Positions 26,193-33,868 of a stretch of 64,000 nt of DNA are shown piece by piece; position 1 is the stretch's first letter, and the number at the start of each line of letters is the position of its first letter. The stretch is taken from NCBI RefSeq assembly GCF_002979775.1, contig NZ_PCPR01000027.1, positions 1 through 64,000 of the forward strand, in the 5' to 3' direction. The translations under genes were made by a program, and so were the position numbers. The notes below the pieces were generated by a model. It searched no databases and had not been told where the DNA came from. It was given only the letters and a program-made list of their open reading frames with translations. The DNA is from Arthrobacter sp. MYb23 (GTDB taxonomy: Bacteria > Actinomycetota > Actinomycetes > Actinomycetales > Micrococcaceae).

Positions 26193-27130
26193 GAGACACG
26201 TACTTTCGGGTTGAGCCAACCATTGAGGATGTCCACCAGGAGGTTCACGACGATGACCACCACCACGGTGTACATCACCACTCCCATGACCACGGGCAGA
26301 TCGGTTTGGGTAGTTGCGGCAACAGCCAGCGGACCCATTCCGGGGAGAGCGAAAATCTGTTCGATGATGACTACGCCGCCCAGCATGCCGATCAGTTGCA
26401 GGCTCAACACCGTCAAACCTGCCGGTGCGGCGCTGCGGAGCACGTGCTTGAAGAGGATTTCACGCTCTCCAATGCCACGGCTGCGCAGCGTCCGGACGTA
26501 GTCACGCTCAAGCTGCTTGATCACGGCCGAGCGGATCTGCTGGGCACCGCCGGTCACGCCGTTGATCAGCAAAGCGATCACCGGAAGGGTCATGGAATAG
26601 ACCCAGGCCTCCGGACCCACCTCCGGGGAGATGGTGCTGGTGGCGGGGAAGAAACCCAGCTGGATGGCCAGGATGGTTACCAGGAACACGCCGATCACAT
26701 ACCCCGGGATGGAGTCCCCCACGATCGCGCCAATCTGGACCACCCTGTCCACCCAGCCGCGCTTCACGGCTGCGGCAACACCGATCAGTGCTGCGCAGAT
26801 GGCGATCAGGATCATTGCGGTGAAAACCATGGTCATGGTCACCGGGATGCGGGTGGCCAGGGAGTTGGCCACCGGCTCCGAGGTAAACCAGGAGGCTCCA
26901 AGGTTGCCGGTCAGGGCATCGCCCAACCAGGCGAAGTAGCGGACAAAGAGAGGCTGATCTAGTCCCAGTTCCTGTTCCTTCAGGGCAACCTGTTCAGGTG
27001 TTGCCTGATCCCCCAGGATGTTTTGGGCGATACTTCCGCTGGAGGTGTACAGCAGGGTGAAGGTGAGGACCGAGACTACGAACAACACCACCAGACCGCT
27101 GCCCAGTCTTTTCGCAATGAACTTGATCAT
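26189..27130 (-). CDS. Dpp-type ABC transporter permease (DppB-like)
   Basis: First permease of the family-5 importer, 313 residues. The N-terminal helix, the GTSLGLD-like region (LGLDQPLFVRYFAWLGDALTG) and the C-terminal EAA-type loop (RDYVRTLRSRGIGEREILFKHV) are clear. It begins 6 bases after the binding-protein stop and overlaps the fusion gene by 4 bases, so the operon order is binding protein, DppB, DppC-DppD, DppF. Confidence 0.88.
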   Translation of the reverse strand: MIKFIAKRLGSGLVVLFVVSVLTFTLLYTSSGSIAQNILGDQATPEQVALKEQELGLDQPLFVRYFAWLGDALTGNLGASWFTSEPVANSLATRIPVTMTMVFTAMILIAICAALIGVAAAVKRGWVDRVVQIGAIVGDSIPGYVIGVFLVTILAIQLGFFPATSTISPEVGPEAWVYSMTLPVIALLINGVTGGAQQIRSAVIKQLERDYVRTLRSRGIGEREILFKHVLRSAAPAGLTVLSLQLIGMLGGVVIIEQIFALPGMGPLAVAATTQTDLPVVMGVVMYTVVVVIVVNLLVDILNGWLNPKVRVS

Positions 27131-27136
27131 GGGGTC

Positions 27137-28675
27137 CTACTTGGCGGGCGAGTAGTTGTAGATGGACGGAACGGCCTGCTGGATCTGCGGCGTGACGTTC
27201 ACTTTGTCGTTGTGGTAGTACATCTGGTTCACGCGGAACAGCGGGGCGAACCAGGCTTGTTCCACCACGTACTTGTTGACTTCCTGGGCCAGCTTGCCGG
27301 CATCCTCGCCACCGGTGCGTACGGCTGCGATCTTGGCTTCAAGCTCAGGGGTGGTGGTCTTGAACGGGTTGTACAGGGCCTTGGTGGAGACGATCTGGTC
27401 GATTGCCACCGTGGGCTGGCCTTGGAAGAGGTTGTAGAAGAGGGCCGGGTACTTCTGGGCGGCAACATCGGAGGTGAAGGTGTTGGTGATGGCCGCACCC
27501 GGGTTCAGGGTGATGCCAACGTCTGCGAGTTGCTGCTTCATGACGGAAATCAGGGTTTCAGCACCGGGAAGGGTGGGAACGTCAATGCTGACCTTGCCCT
27601 CGAAGCCGGACTCCTTCAGGAGCTGCTTGGCTTTCTCGGGATCGTAGCTGTAGTAGTTCTCCAGCTCCTCGCTCCAGGCGCCGCTGTCCTTGCCGAACGG
27701 CTGTGAAGTGGGAGTGCCCTGGCCCAGCATGACCTGATCCAGGATGGTCTTGCGGTCAAAGGCGTGGTTGATGGCTTGACGGACCTTGACATTGGCCAGC
27801 GCCGGGTTCTTGGTGCCCTCACGGTCCAGCAGGAGCAGCCCGGACCAGTCAACCTGGTTGGTTTCGAGCTTCATCTTGGCACCCTCGGCCTGCTTGCCGT
27901 TCTTGGGGTCCAGCAGCGTGGCGTCAATCTGGCCGGACACCAGAGCGTTGGTGCGGGCGGTGGGATCCAGGAGGACCTTGAGGGTGAGCTTTTTGTACTT
28001 CTGGAGATCCTTGTTCCAGTAACCTTCACGGGCGTTGAACACCGACTGGGAGTCCTTCACGGAGGCTGCCTTGTCCATTACGTACGGACCGGAGCCTACG
28101 GGTACGGTCTTGATTGCGTCGGTGCCCAGTGCTGCGGGGCTGCCCATCAGGCCGGCGGCTTGGCTGAGGAAGAATTCCAGGGCCGGTTCCGGTGCGCTGA
28201 GGTTGATATCGATGGTGTCTGCGTCCACTACGGCCACGTCTGAAACCGAGCTGAGCTGGGCCATCTGGGGGCCGTTCGCCTTCTTGAAGTGGTCCATGTT
28301 CGCTTTGGCTGCAGCGGCGTCGAACTTGGCTCCGTCACTGAAGGTGACATCTGTCCGGAGGTCAACAGTGAGTTTGGTGTTGGTGTCGTTGTACTTCCAC
28401 GCGGTTGCCAGCATGGGGCTGAGCTTGCCGTCCGGTTCGCGGAGGATCAGGGAGTCGTAGGCTGCCTGGTACGGCTGGAGTGCGTGGCCTACGTGAGCCT
28501 GTGCCGGGTCCCAGGACGTGAGGTCCCGGAGGGTTCCCAGCGTCAGGGCCGTGACGGTCTTGGTGCCGGACGTGGAGCCAGCTCCGGCACCGGCGTTCCC
28601 TCCGCCACAGGCGGTGAGCGCCAGGGAGGCGCTAAGTACGATGGCGGCTGCTGCCGCCTTGGGACCTAACTTCAT
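27137..28675 (-). CDS. Family-5 extracellular solute-binding lipoprotein
   Basis: A 512-residue SBP_bac_5 protein. The N-terminus is a lipoprotein signal ending in LTACGGG, and the family landmarks are present: LDGxxTSWDPAQ-like start, then VDLRTDVTFSDGAKFDAAA, GSGPYVMDK, and a C-terminal domain ending in the usual Tyr-rich tail. It binds the substrate outside the cell and delivers it to the permease. A GGCAACCGATTGTC site lies 110 bases upstream. The surrounding genes suggest a glycoside or uronide rather than a peptide. Confidence 0.88.
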   Translation of the reverse strand: MKLGPKAAAAAIVLSASLALTACGGGNAGAGAGSTSGTKTVTALTLGTLRDLTSWDPAQAHVGHALQPYQAAYDSLILREPDGKLSPMLATAWKYNDTNTKLTVDLRTDVTFSDGAKFDAAAAKANMDHFKKANGPQMAQLSSVSDVAVVDADTIDINLSAPEPALEFFLSQAAGLMGSPAALGTDAIKTVPVGSGPYVMDKAASVKDSQSVFNAREGYWNKDLQKYKKLTLKVLLDPTARTNALVSGQIDATLLDPKNGKQAEGAKMKLETNQVDWSGLLLLDREGTKNPALANVKVRQAINHAFDRKTILDQVMLGQGTPTSQPFGKDSGAWSEELENYYSYDPEKAKQLLKESGFEGKVSIDVPTLPGAETLISVMKQQLADVGITLNPGAAITNTFTSDVAAQKYPALFYNLFQGQPTVAIDQIVSTKALYNPFKTTTPELEAKIAAVRTGGEDAGKLAQEVNKYVVEQAWFAPLFRVNQMYYHNDKVNVTPQIQQAVPSIYNYSPAK

Positions 28676-28784
28676 TGTTGGCTCCTACTGAGTCATAGCC
28701 TGATGCGAGTCAGAGCTTGAGCGTGTGGCCTGCGCCACACTTTTCTTGGGTGTGAGATTTACAGTACGGACTTTGCGTAGTCTT

Positions 28785-28798
28785 GGCAACCGATTGTC
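28785..28798. promoter_or_regulatory. LacI-type operator before the family-5 transporter operon
   Basis: GGCAACCGATTGTC matches the 14-bp motif of 15,695 at 12 positions and lies in the promoter gap of the solute-binding-protein gene. A further half-site, TTGTTGCCAAAG, follows near 28,813. Confidence 0.58.
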
Positions 28799-28831
28799 AA
28801 AAGTTTCTTAGATTGTTGCCAAAGGGCTTGC

Positions 28832-29839
28832 CTAGCCCACCCGGTCAGCCATCTCCGGGTAGCTTTGCGCGTAGATATCCTTGATGATCCGCAAGGATTT
28901 TCCGGCTTCAGCAGGGTTGATCCAGAAGGGCCCGGCGTCCTGCAGCTTGTTGTAGAAATCCGCAATCAGAAGCTCGTGGGACACGCCCCAGTAGGATCTG
29001 CCACCACTTTCGGCCACCCTCTCCGGAATGACGTCCACCGCGCCGTCGGCATAGCTCACCGTGAGGTCGCCACGCAGGCTGAGCGTCGCCTTCTCCGTGA
29101 CGATGTCCAAGGTCACCGGCGCATTCACCGCATTGGCCAGCGTTGCGTAGAAGACGCTTCGCGCACCGTTGACGTGCTCGGCAACAAACTCTGCGGTGTC
29201 CTCCACCTCGATCACGCCGCCCAGGGAACGGGTGGACGCGTGGCCTTCCACCTTGGCAACATCGCCCACCAACCACTGCAGCAGATCCACGGTATGGATG
29301 GCTTGGTTCATCATCAGACCACCTCCGCCGTCGGCCCACGTCCCACGCCATGGCCGGTTGCGGTAGTAGCTGGCGTCCCGGTGCCACATGACGGTTGCCG
29401 AAGCGCCGATCACCTGACCCAGCGTGCCGCCGTCGAGCAGTTCATGCATGGCCTGCGACGTCGCGTTGTAGCGATTCTGGAAGCAGACGGCGATTTTCGC
29501 CGCACTTCGCTCCGCCACCTCAATCAGCCGCTGCCCCTCGGCCGCTGTGTGGGCAAGCGGCTTCTCGACAATCACGTTGACGCCCCGCTCCAAACAGTCA
29601 GCGGCCACCGAGGCATGAAGGTTATGCGGCGTACAAATATGCACGACGTCGGGACGCACCTTCTGGAGCATGTCCAGGTAGTCCGCGTAGCCGGGGACGC
29701 CGTGGGCCGCTTCCGCCGCCTTCAACCTTTCCGGATCGGTATCGCAGACCGCCACCAATTCGGCGTTGTCCATGGTGTCCAGGGCCGCAAAGTGGATGGT
29801 CGAGATGTCGCCGCAACCAATAATTGCTGCTGTAGGCAT
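28832..29839 (-). CDS. Gfo/Idh/MocA-family oxidoreductase
   Basis: 335-residue NAD(P)-dependent sugar or cyclitol dehydrogenase. The Rossmann motif AAIIGCGDIST and the conserved VEKPLAHT element are present, and a WADGGGGLMMNQAIHTVDL block in the second half is typical of the family. GGAG lies 5 bases before the ATG. It lies 61 bases downstream of the TIM-barrel isomerase at 29,901 and has the same two-family pairing as the 21,275/22,472 genes. The substrate is unknown. Confidence 0.86.
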   Translation of the reverse strand: MPTAAIIGCGDISTIHFAALDTMDNAELVAVCDTDPERLKAAEAAHGVPGYADYLDMLQKVRPDVVHICTPHNLHASVAADCLERGVNVIVEKPLAHTAAEGQRLIEVAERSAAKIAVCFQNRYNATSQAMHELLDGGTLGQVIGASATVMWHRDASYYRNRPWRGTWADGGGGLMMNQAIHTVDLLQWLVGDVAKVEGHASTRSLGGVIEVEDTAEFVAEHVNGARSVFYATLANAVNAPVTLDIVTEKATLSLRGDLTVSYADGAVDVIPERVAESGGRSYWGVSHELLIADFYNKLQDAGPFWINPAEAGKSLRIIKDIYAQSYPEMADRVG

Positions 29840-29900
29840 ACCTGCTCCTTCGAAGGTTGATGCTGAGTGGTTGGATGCCGGGTTGTTGGATGCCGGGCCG

Positions 29901-30746
29901 CTAGGCCAGGGTCACGCCGTTCTTGGCGGCGAGGCCTGCAAAGGCGCGGGCGGCGATTCCGAAAGCAACCGGGCCGGAGTACCCGCCCAGCTCGTGGGCG
30001 CTTGCCAGGTGCGGCTCCAGTGAGGCGAAGCCGGTGTAGCCATCGGCAGCGAGAGCGCTGATGGTGGCATCCAGTTCACCATCGCCTTCGCCGGAGGGAA
30101 CTACTTCACCTGTGGTGGCGATTGCATCCTTAACCTGCAGGTACTCGAGGTAGGGACGCAGCATGGCATATCCCTCGGTGTAGGGCTTGACGCCCACCTG
30201 GACGAAGTTGGCGTTGTCCCATGCCACCCGGAGGGCCGGCGAATTGACCGTCTCCATGATGTCCAGGACGCGATCCGGGGTATCGCCGTAGATACCCTTC
30301 TCGTTTTCATGCAGAAGGACAACGCCGTGTTCTGCGGCTTCTGCCGCCAGCGCGGACATGCGCTCCATGACTGCCTCACGGACGTCTTCCTGCTCCTGGC
30401 CTTCACCGCGGTAGAAGGAGAAGATGCGGACGTACTTGGTGTCCAGGGCCTTCGCAACGGAGATGATCTGGCGAAGCCGGGTCACCTCATGGTCCACGGG
30501 GAGGCTGACATCCACCTTGCCGATGGGGCTGGCAACAGCCGAAACCTTGAGGCCGTTCTCGTCAAGGATTGCCTTGAGCCGCAGGACGGCATCATGCTCA
30601 AGCTCTGAAACGTTGGTCCCCCACGCGCTGCGGACTTCGATGTGGCTCGCACCGAGGGCCAACAACACGGCGGCCTGAATGGCGGGATCGGGGTCTACTT
30701 CGTCGCCGAAACCGGACAGGCTCCACACGGCGCTGGGTTGAGTCAC
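29901..30746 (-). CDS. Sugar phosphate isomerase/epimerase, TIM barrel
   Basis: 281-residue member of the xylose-isomerase-like TIM-barrel group. The GTG at 30,746 is chosen because AAGGAG precedes it by 6 bases. Acidic and His ligands appear in LLHENEKGIYG, RVAWDNANFVQVG and YLQVKDAI. It is the first gene of the unit that includes the oxidoreductase at 28,832, and it diverges from the LacI gene at 30,946 across a region with an operator-like site. Likely role: isomerase or epimerase on the same keto-sugar pathway. Confidence 0.82.
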   Translation of the reverse strand: MTQPSAVWSLSGFGDEVDPDPAIQAAVLLALGASHIEVRSAWGTNVSELEHDAVLRLKAILDENGLKVSAVASPIGKVDVSLPVDHEVTRLRQIISVAKALDTKYVRIFSFYRGEGQEQEDVREAVMERMSALAAEAAEHGVVLLHENEKGIYGDTPDRVLDIMETVNSPALRVAWDNANFVQVGVKPYTEGYAMLRPYLEYLQVKDAIATTGEVVPSGEGDGELDATISALAADGYTGFASLEPHLASAHELGGYSGPVAFGIAARAFAGLAAKNGVTLA

Positions 30747-30846
30747 GAAATCTCCTTGATAGGCCTGGCGCGGCACACGAGGGGCGCGGTGACGCAGTTC
30801 ACAGGCGGGTGTTATCCCTCGAGTTTAGCCATCTTGGCACGTACTT

Positions 30847-30860
30847 GACAACCGATTGCC
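30847..30860. promoter_or_regulatory. LacI-type operator in the divergent isomerase/LacI intergenic region
   Basis: GACAACCGATTGCC is 12 of 14 to the palindrome at 15,695 and lies between the minus-strand isomerase gene and the plus-strand LacI gene, so one protein could control both. Confidence 0.62.
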
Positions 30861-30934
30861 ATAGGCTGCCATCCTGTGGCATTCTTGTTCAACGGTGTGG
30901 CAGTAGTCACAGCCGGATGATCTTGTCGTTCCGG

Positions 30935-30975
30935 GAGGAACGCCCATGTTTGCTGTTCAGAGAGGAACGCCCATG
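30935..30975 (+). promoter_or_regulatory. Duplicated Shine-Dalgarno plus ATG unit
   Basis: The 14-base string GAGGAACGCCCATG occurs exactly at 30,935-30,948 and 30,962-30,975. The two ATG codons are in the same frame, nine codons apart, giving the LacI gene two equally good start sites. Confidence 0.75.
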
Positions 30976-31992
30976 GCGACGCAACCCATGGCAACAGGCC
31001 GGCCTGCCACCATCCATGACATCGCTGCGCTGTGTGGCGTAGCAGCGTCCACCGTTTCGAGGGCCCTCGCCAATCCGGAGCGCGTCAATATCCGCACCCG
31101 CGAGCGGATCCAGGCCGCCGCCGTCGAGCTTAATTACACGCCCAACTCCCAGGCGAAAGCGCTGAGCTCCGGCCGGACTGGTGCTGTGGGCGTCTTGGTT
31201 CCGGATATCACCAACCCGTTCTACTTCGACCTCATCAGGGGAACGCAGCTTCAACTCAAGGCAGCCGGTTACACACAGTTGCTCGTTGATACGGAGGAAT
31301 CGGACGAGGTGGAGGCCAGCACGCTGGAGCAGCTGCGCAAAAGTGCCGACGGCGTGATCGTGGCCGCGTCCCGCCTCAATGACGAATCACTTGCCGCTGC
31401 CGCAGCCCGGATGCCCATGGTCACCGTGAACCGCGACGTCGACGGCGTTCCCGCCGTCATCATCGACACCCCTTCAGCCATGCCGCAGGCCTTGGACCAC
31501 CTGATTTCCCTGGGCCACACCTCAGTTGCTTACGTTTCCGGCCCCGCCGTTTCACAGTCCAGCGCCCGCCGCTGGGATGCCCTGTCAGCAGCCGCCGAGG
31601 AGCGCGGAGTTGAAGTCCGCCGCCTTGGCCCGTTCGCGCCCAAGACCCAGTCCGGTGCGGCTGCAGCAGACGCCGCCGTGCACAGCGGGGTCACTGCGTG
31701 CATCGTCTTCAACGACCTGATCGCCATCGGCATGCTGCAACGGCTCCGTGAACGCGGCCTCCGGGTGCCGGAAGACATGAGCATCGTGGGCTGCGACGAC
31801 ATCTTTGGCGCGGACTTCTGCAATCCACCCCTGACCACCATGAGCTCACCCATTGAGCAGGCGGGACGCGTGGCCGTGTCCATGTTGCTGGCCCAACTGA
31901 ATCCGTTGGCCGGCGGCGGGAACCGCAACCGCTCCGTCATGCCCACCCACCTCACCGTCCGCGGCTCCACAGGCCCGGTGCCCTCTAAATAG
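30946..31992 (+). CDS. LacI-family regulator with two in-frame starts
   Basis: LacI helix-turn-helix (IHDIAALCGVAASTVSRAL) and hinge followed by a sugar-sensing domain; 348 residues from the first ATG or 339 from the second, each with its own copy of the same ribosome binding site. It diverges from the isomerase gene and carries an operator-like site between them. The C-terminal stretch DDIFGADFCNPPLTT is close to that of the regulator at 20,151, so the two are paralogs and may share sites. Next gene downstream is nadE, in the same direction. Confidence 0.88.
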   Translation: MFAVQRGTPMATQPMATGRPATIHDIAALCGVAASTVSRALANPERVNIRTRERIQAAAVELNYTPNSQAKALSSGRTGAVGVLVPDITNPFYFDLIRGTQLQLKAAGYTQLLVDTEESDEVEASTLEQLRKSADGVIVAASRLNDESLAAAAARMPMVTVNRDVDGVPAVIIDTPSAMPQALDHLISLGHTSVAYVSGPAVSQSSARRWDALSAAAEERGVEVRRLGPFAPKTQSGAAAADAAVHSGVTACIVFNDLIAIGMLQRLRERGLRVPEDMSIVGCDDIFGADFCNPPLTTMSSPIEQAGRVAVSMLLAQLNPLAGGGNRNRSVMPTHLTVRGSTGPVPSK

Positions 31993-32059
31993 CTGACACG
32001 TGGGCTGGAAGTCTGCAATATGGTTGAGCGTCCGCAGCCATGCTGACTAGTGTTGGACC

Positions 32060-32881
32060 ATGCGCGAACTCCAGGTCAAGATCATTGAAGAAATGGGCGT
32101 CCAGCCCCGGATCAACCCCGCAGAGGAGGTCCGCAAGCGCGTCGGTTTCCTGAAGGATTACCTGAAGGCGACGCACACCAAGGGATTCGTTCTCGGCATC
32201 TCCGGCGGCATTGATTCCTCCCTTGCCGGCCGCTTGGCCCAGTTGGCGGTGGAGGAACTGGAAGCCGAGGGCGTGGACGCGACCTTTGTTGCCGTCCGCC
32301 TCCCCTATGGCATCCAGCATGACGAAGACGACGCCCAGGCGGCCCTGGACTTCATCAAAGCCAAGACCGAGTGGACCTACAACATCTCCCAGGCCGTGGA
32401 CGGCTTCGAGGACGAGTTCGAGAAGACCACCGGCGCCCCGATCTCCGATTTCCATAAGGGCAACACCAAAGCACGCGCACGCATGATCGCCCAGTACGCA
32501 CTGGCCGGCGAACACAATTACCTGGTGATCGGAACGGACCACGGCGCCGAGTCCGTGACGGGCTTCTTCACGAAGTTCGGCGACGGCGGCGCGGACATCC
32601 TGCCGCTGTTCGGCCTGAACAAGCGCCAGAACCGCGCACTCCTGGCCGAGCTTGGTGCACCTTCACGGGTTTGGGAGAAGGTTCCCACCGCCGACCTCCT
32701 GGACAACAAGCCTGGCCGTACCGATGAGGACGAGCTCGGCATCAGCTACGACACCATCGACGACTACCTTGAAGGCCGCGACGTTCCCGAGGACGCGGCA
32801 GAGTTGCTGGAACAGAAGTACCTGCGCACGCGTCACAAGCGCACTGTTCCTGTCACCATCTTCGATACGTGGTGGAAATAG
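32060..32881 (+). CDS. nadE: Ammonia-dependent NAD+ synthetase
   Basis: Forms NAD+ from nicotinate adenine dinucleotide, ATP and ammonia. The PP-loop SGGIDSSLAGRLAQ lies near residue 50, KGNTKARARMIAQY is the family P2-type element, and GTDHGAESVTGFFTKFGDGG follows near residues 160-180. The 273-residue length is that of the stand-alone NH3-dependent enzyme without a glutaminase domain. A strong terminator follows 36 bases after the stop. Confidence 0.93.
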   Translation: MRELQVKIIEEMGVQPRINPAEEVRKRVGFLKDYLKATHTKGFVLGISGGIDSSLAGRLAQLAVEELEAEGVDATFVAVRLPYGIQHDEDDAQAALDFIKAKTEWTYNISQAVDGFEDEFEKTTGAPISDFHKGNTKARARMIAQYALAGEHNYLVIGTDHGAESVTGFFTKFGDGGADILPLFGLNKRQNRALLAELGAPSRVWEKVPTADLLDNKPGRTDEDELGISYDTIDDYLEGRDVPEDAAELLEQKYLRTRHKRTVPVTIFDTWWK

Positions 32882-32916
32882 CCACGTCGCTTTAGACCAT
32901 TCACGACTTAACCATT

Positions 32917-32966
32917 CACGACGGCGGGTGCCGGCTTCCCTACGGAAGCTGCCACCCGCCGTCGTG
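32917..32966 (+). terminator. Strong terminator after nadE
   Basis: CACGACGGCGGGTGCC and its complement can pair in a stem of about 23 bp with two mismatches, around a CTAC loop, followed by CTTTAA. It ends the nadE transcript. Confidence 0.78.
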
Positions 32967-32978
32967 CTTTAAGCAACG

Positions 32979-33056
32979 CTCTCTCACCTCCCGCGCCCTT
33001 CCCACGATCCCTCTCTCACCTCCCGCGCCCTTCCCGCCGTCCATCTCTCACCTCCC
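32979..33056. repeat. Tandem 32-bp repeat, about 2.4 copies
   Basis: CTCTCTCACCTCCCGCGCCC begins at 32,979 and again at 33,011; a third partial copy of TCTCTCACCTCCC is at about 33,044. The 25-base core of the first two copies is identical. It lies between the nadE terminator and the padR promoter. Confidence 0.7.
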
Positions 33057-33068
33057 AAATATCGGGTC

Positions 33069-33107
33069 TTGACGTTCCGATAGTTACCGATATATCGTTA
33101 ACTATCG
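33069..33107 (+). promoter_or_regulatory. padR promoter with 30-bp dyad operator
   Basis: Bases 33,078-33,107 form a near-perfect palindrome: CGATAGTTA, C, CGATATATCG, T, TAACTATCG, with only one mismatched pair. A -35-like TTGACG at 33,069 precedes it and the -10 region falls inside the dyad, so bound PadR would block RNA polymerase. Long ATA-containing dyads are typical of PadR autoregulation. Confidence 0.7.
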
Positions 33108-33152
33108 CCGATACTCCTTCGGCGTAACAACAACCGAAAGGACGATGCTGTT

Positions 33153-33791
33153 ATGAAAGGCATCAACGAAAACAACAACTCATTCCCCGAGCACGATCAC
33201 GGACATCCCGAACACGGACATGGCCGAGGTCTTTTCAACCGAGGCAAAGGCCGGCGTGGACCGGGCGGCCACGGCGGAGGCGGATTTGGTCCCGGCGGCT
33301 TCGGCCCAGGCTTTGGCCCCGGATTTGGGCCTCGGGGCTTCGGTCCCGGCGGATCGCGCAGGGCTAACCGCGGCGATGTCCGCGCAGCGATTCTCTCGCT
33401 CTTGGCTGAAGCGCCGTCCAACGGCTACGGCCTGATCAAGACCATCGCCGAGAAGACGTCCGGCGCCTGGCGTCCCAGCCCCGGCTCCGTCTACCCCACC
33501 CTGCAGCAGCTGGTGGACGAAGAACTGATCGTCGCCGTCGGCGAGGGCCGCCGCACCGAGTTCACGCTTACCGACGACGGCAAGGCCTACGTCGCCGAGC
33601 ATGAGGAAGAACTCGCCAACGCCTGGAACACCGAGGCCGATGGAACCGGTGCAGCATTCCACCAAAGTGTCGGCAAGCTCATGGGCGTCATCCACCAGTT
33701 CCGCGCAGCCGCTACCGATGAACAGCGTCAAGCTGCCATCGAGAAGCTGGACGAAACCCGCCGGGCGCTCTACCTGATCCTGGCCGACTAA
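33153..33791 (+). CDS. PadR-family transcriptional regulator with His/Gly-rich N-terminus
   Basis: 212 residues. The first 60 or so are low complexity, His/Glu rich then Gly/Pro rich, with GFGPGF-type repeats. The PadR winged helix follows (DVRAAILSLLAEAPSNGYGL, then the SPGSVYPTLQQLVDEELI wing) with a C-terminal dimerisation helix. It is most likely an autorepressor acting on the dyad at 33,078. The His-rich tail could bind metal, which is inference. No obvious target transporter follows; the next gene is the tipA-like regulator in the same direction. Confidence 0.86.
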   Translation: MKGINENNNSFPEHDHGHPEHGHGRGLFNRGKGRRGPGGHGGGGFGPGGFGPGFGPGFGPRGFGPGGSRRANRGDVRAAILSLLAEAPSNGYGLIKTIAEKTSGAWRPSPGSVYPTLQQLVDEELIVAVGEGRRTEFTLTDDGKAYVAEHEEELANAWNTEADGTGAAFHQSVGKLMGVIHQFRAAATDEQRQAAIEKLDETRRALYLILAD

Positions 33792-33809
33792 GTGGTGGCC
33801 ACCATCCCC

Positions 33810-33840
33810 TTGACCTTGACGTAACGTCAACCTCTACTGT
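33810..33840 (+). promoter_or_regulatory. MerR-type promoter with long spacer, before tipA-like gene
   Basis: TTGACC (33,810-33,815) and TACTGT (33,835-33,840) are separated by 19 bases, longer than the usual 17. The spacer contains the dyad TTGACGTAACGTCAA at 33,816-33,830. This geometry is the hallmark of promoters activated by MerR proteins that twist the DNA. Confidence 0.68.
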
Positions 33841-33868
33841 CGAAGAACAAGCACAGGACGGAGGACGT

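Noticed and set aside
32979..33056. CRISPR array
   Set aside because: The copies are directly adjacent in a 32-base period with no distinct spacers and only two full copies; no cas genes lie nearby.
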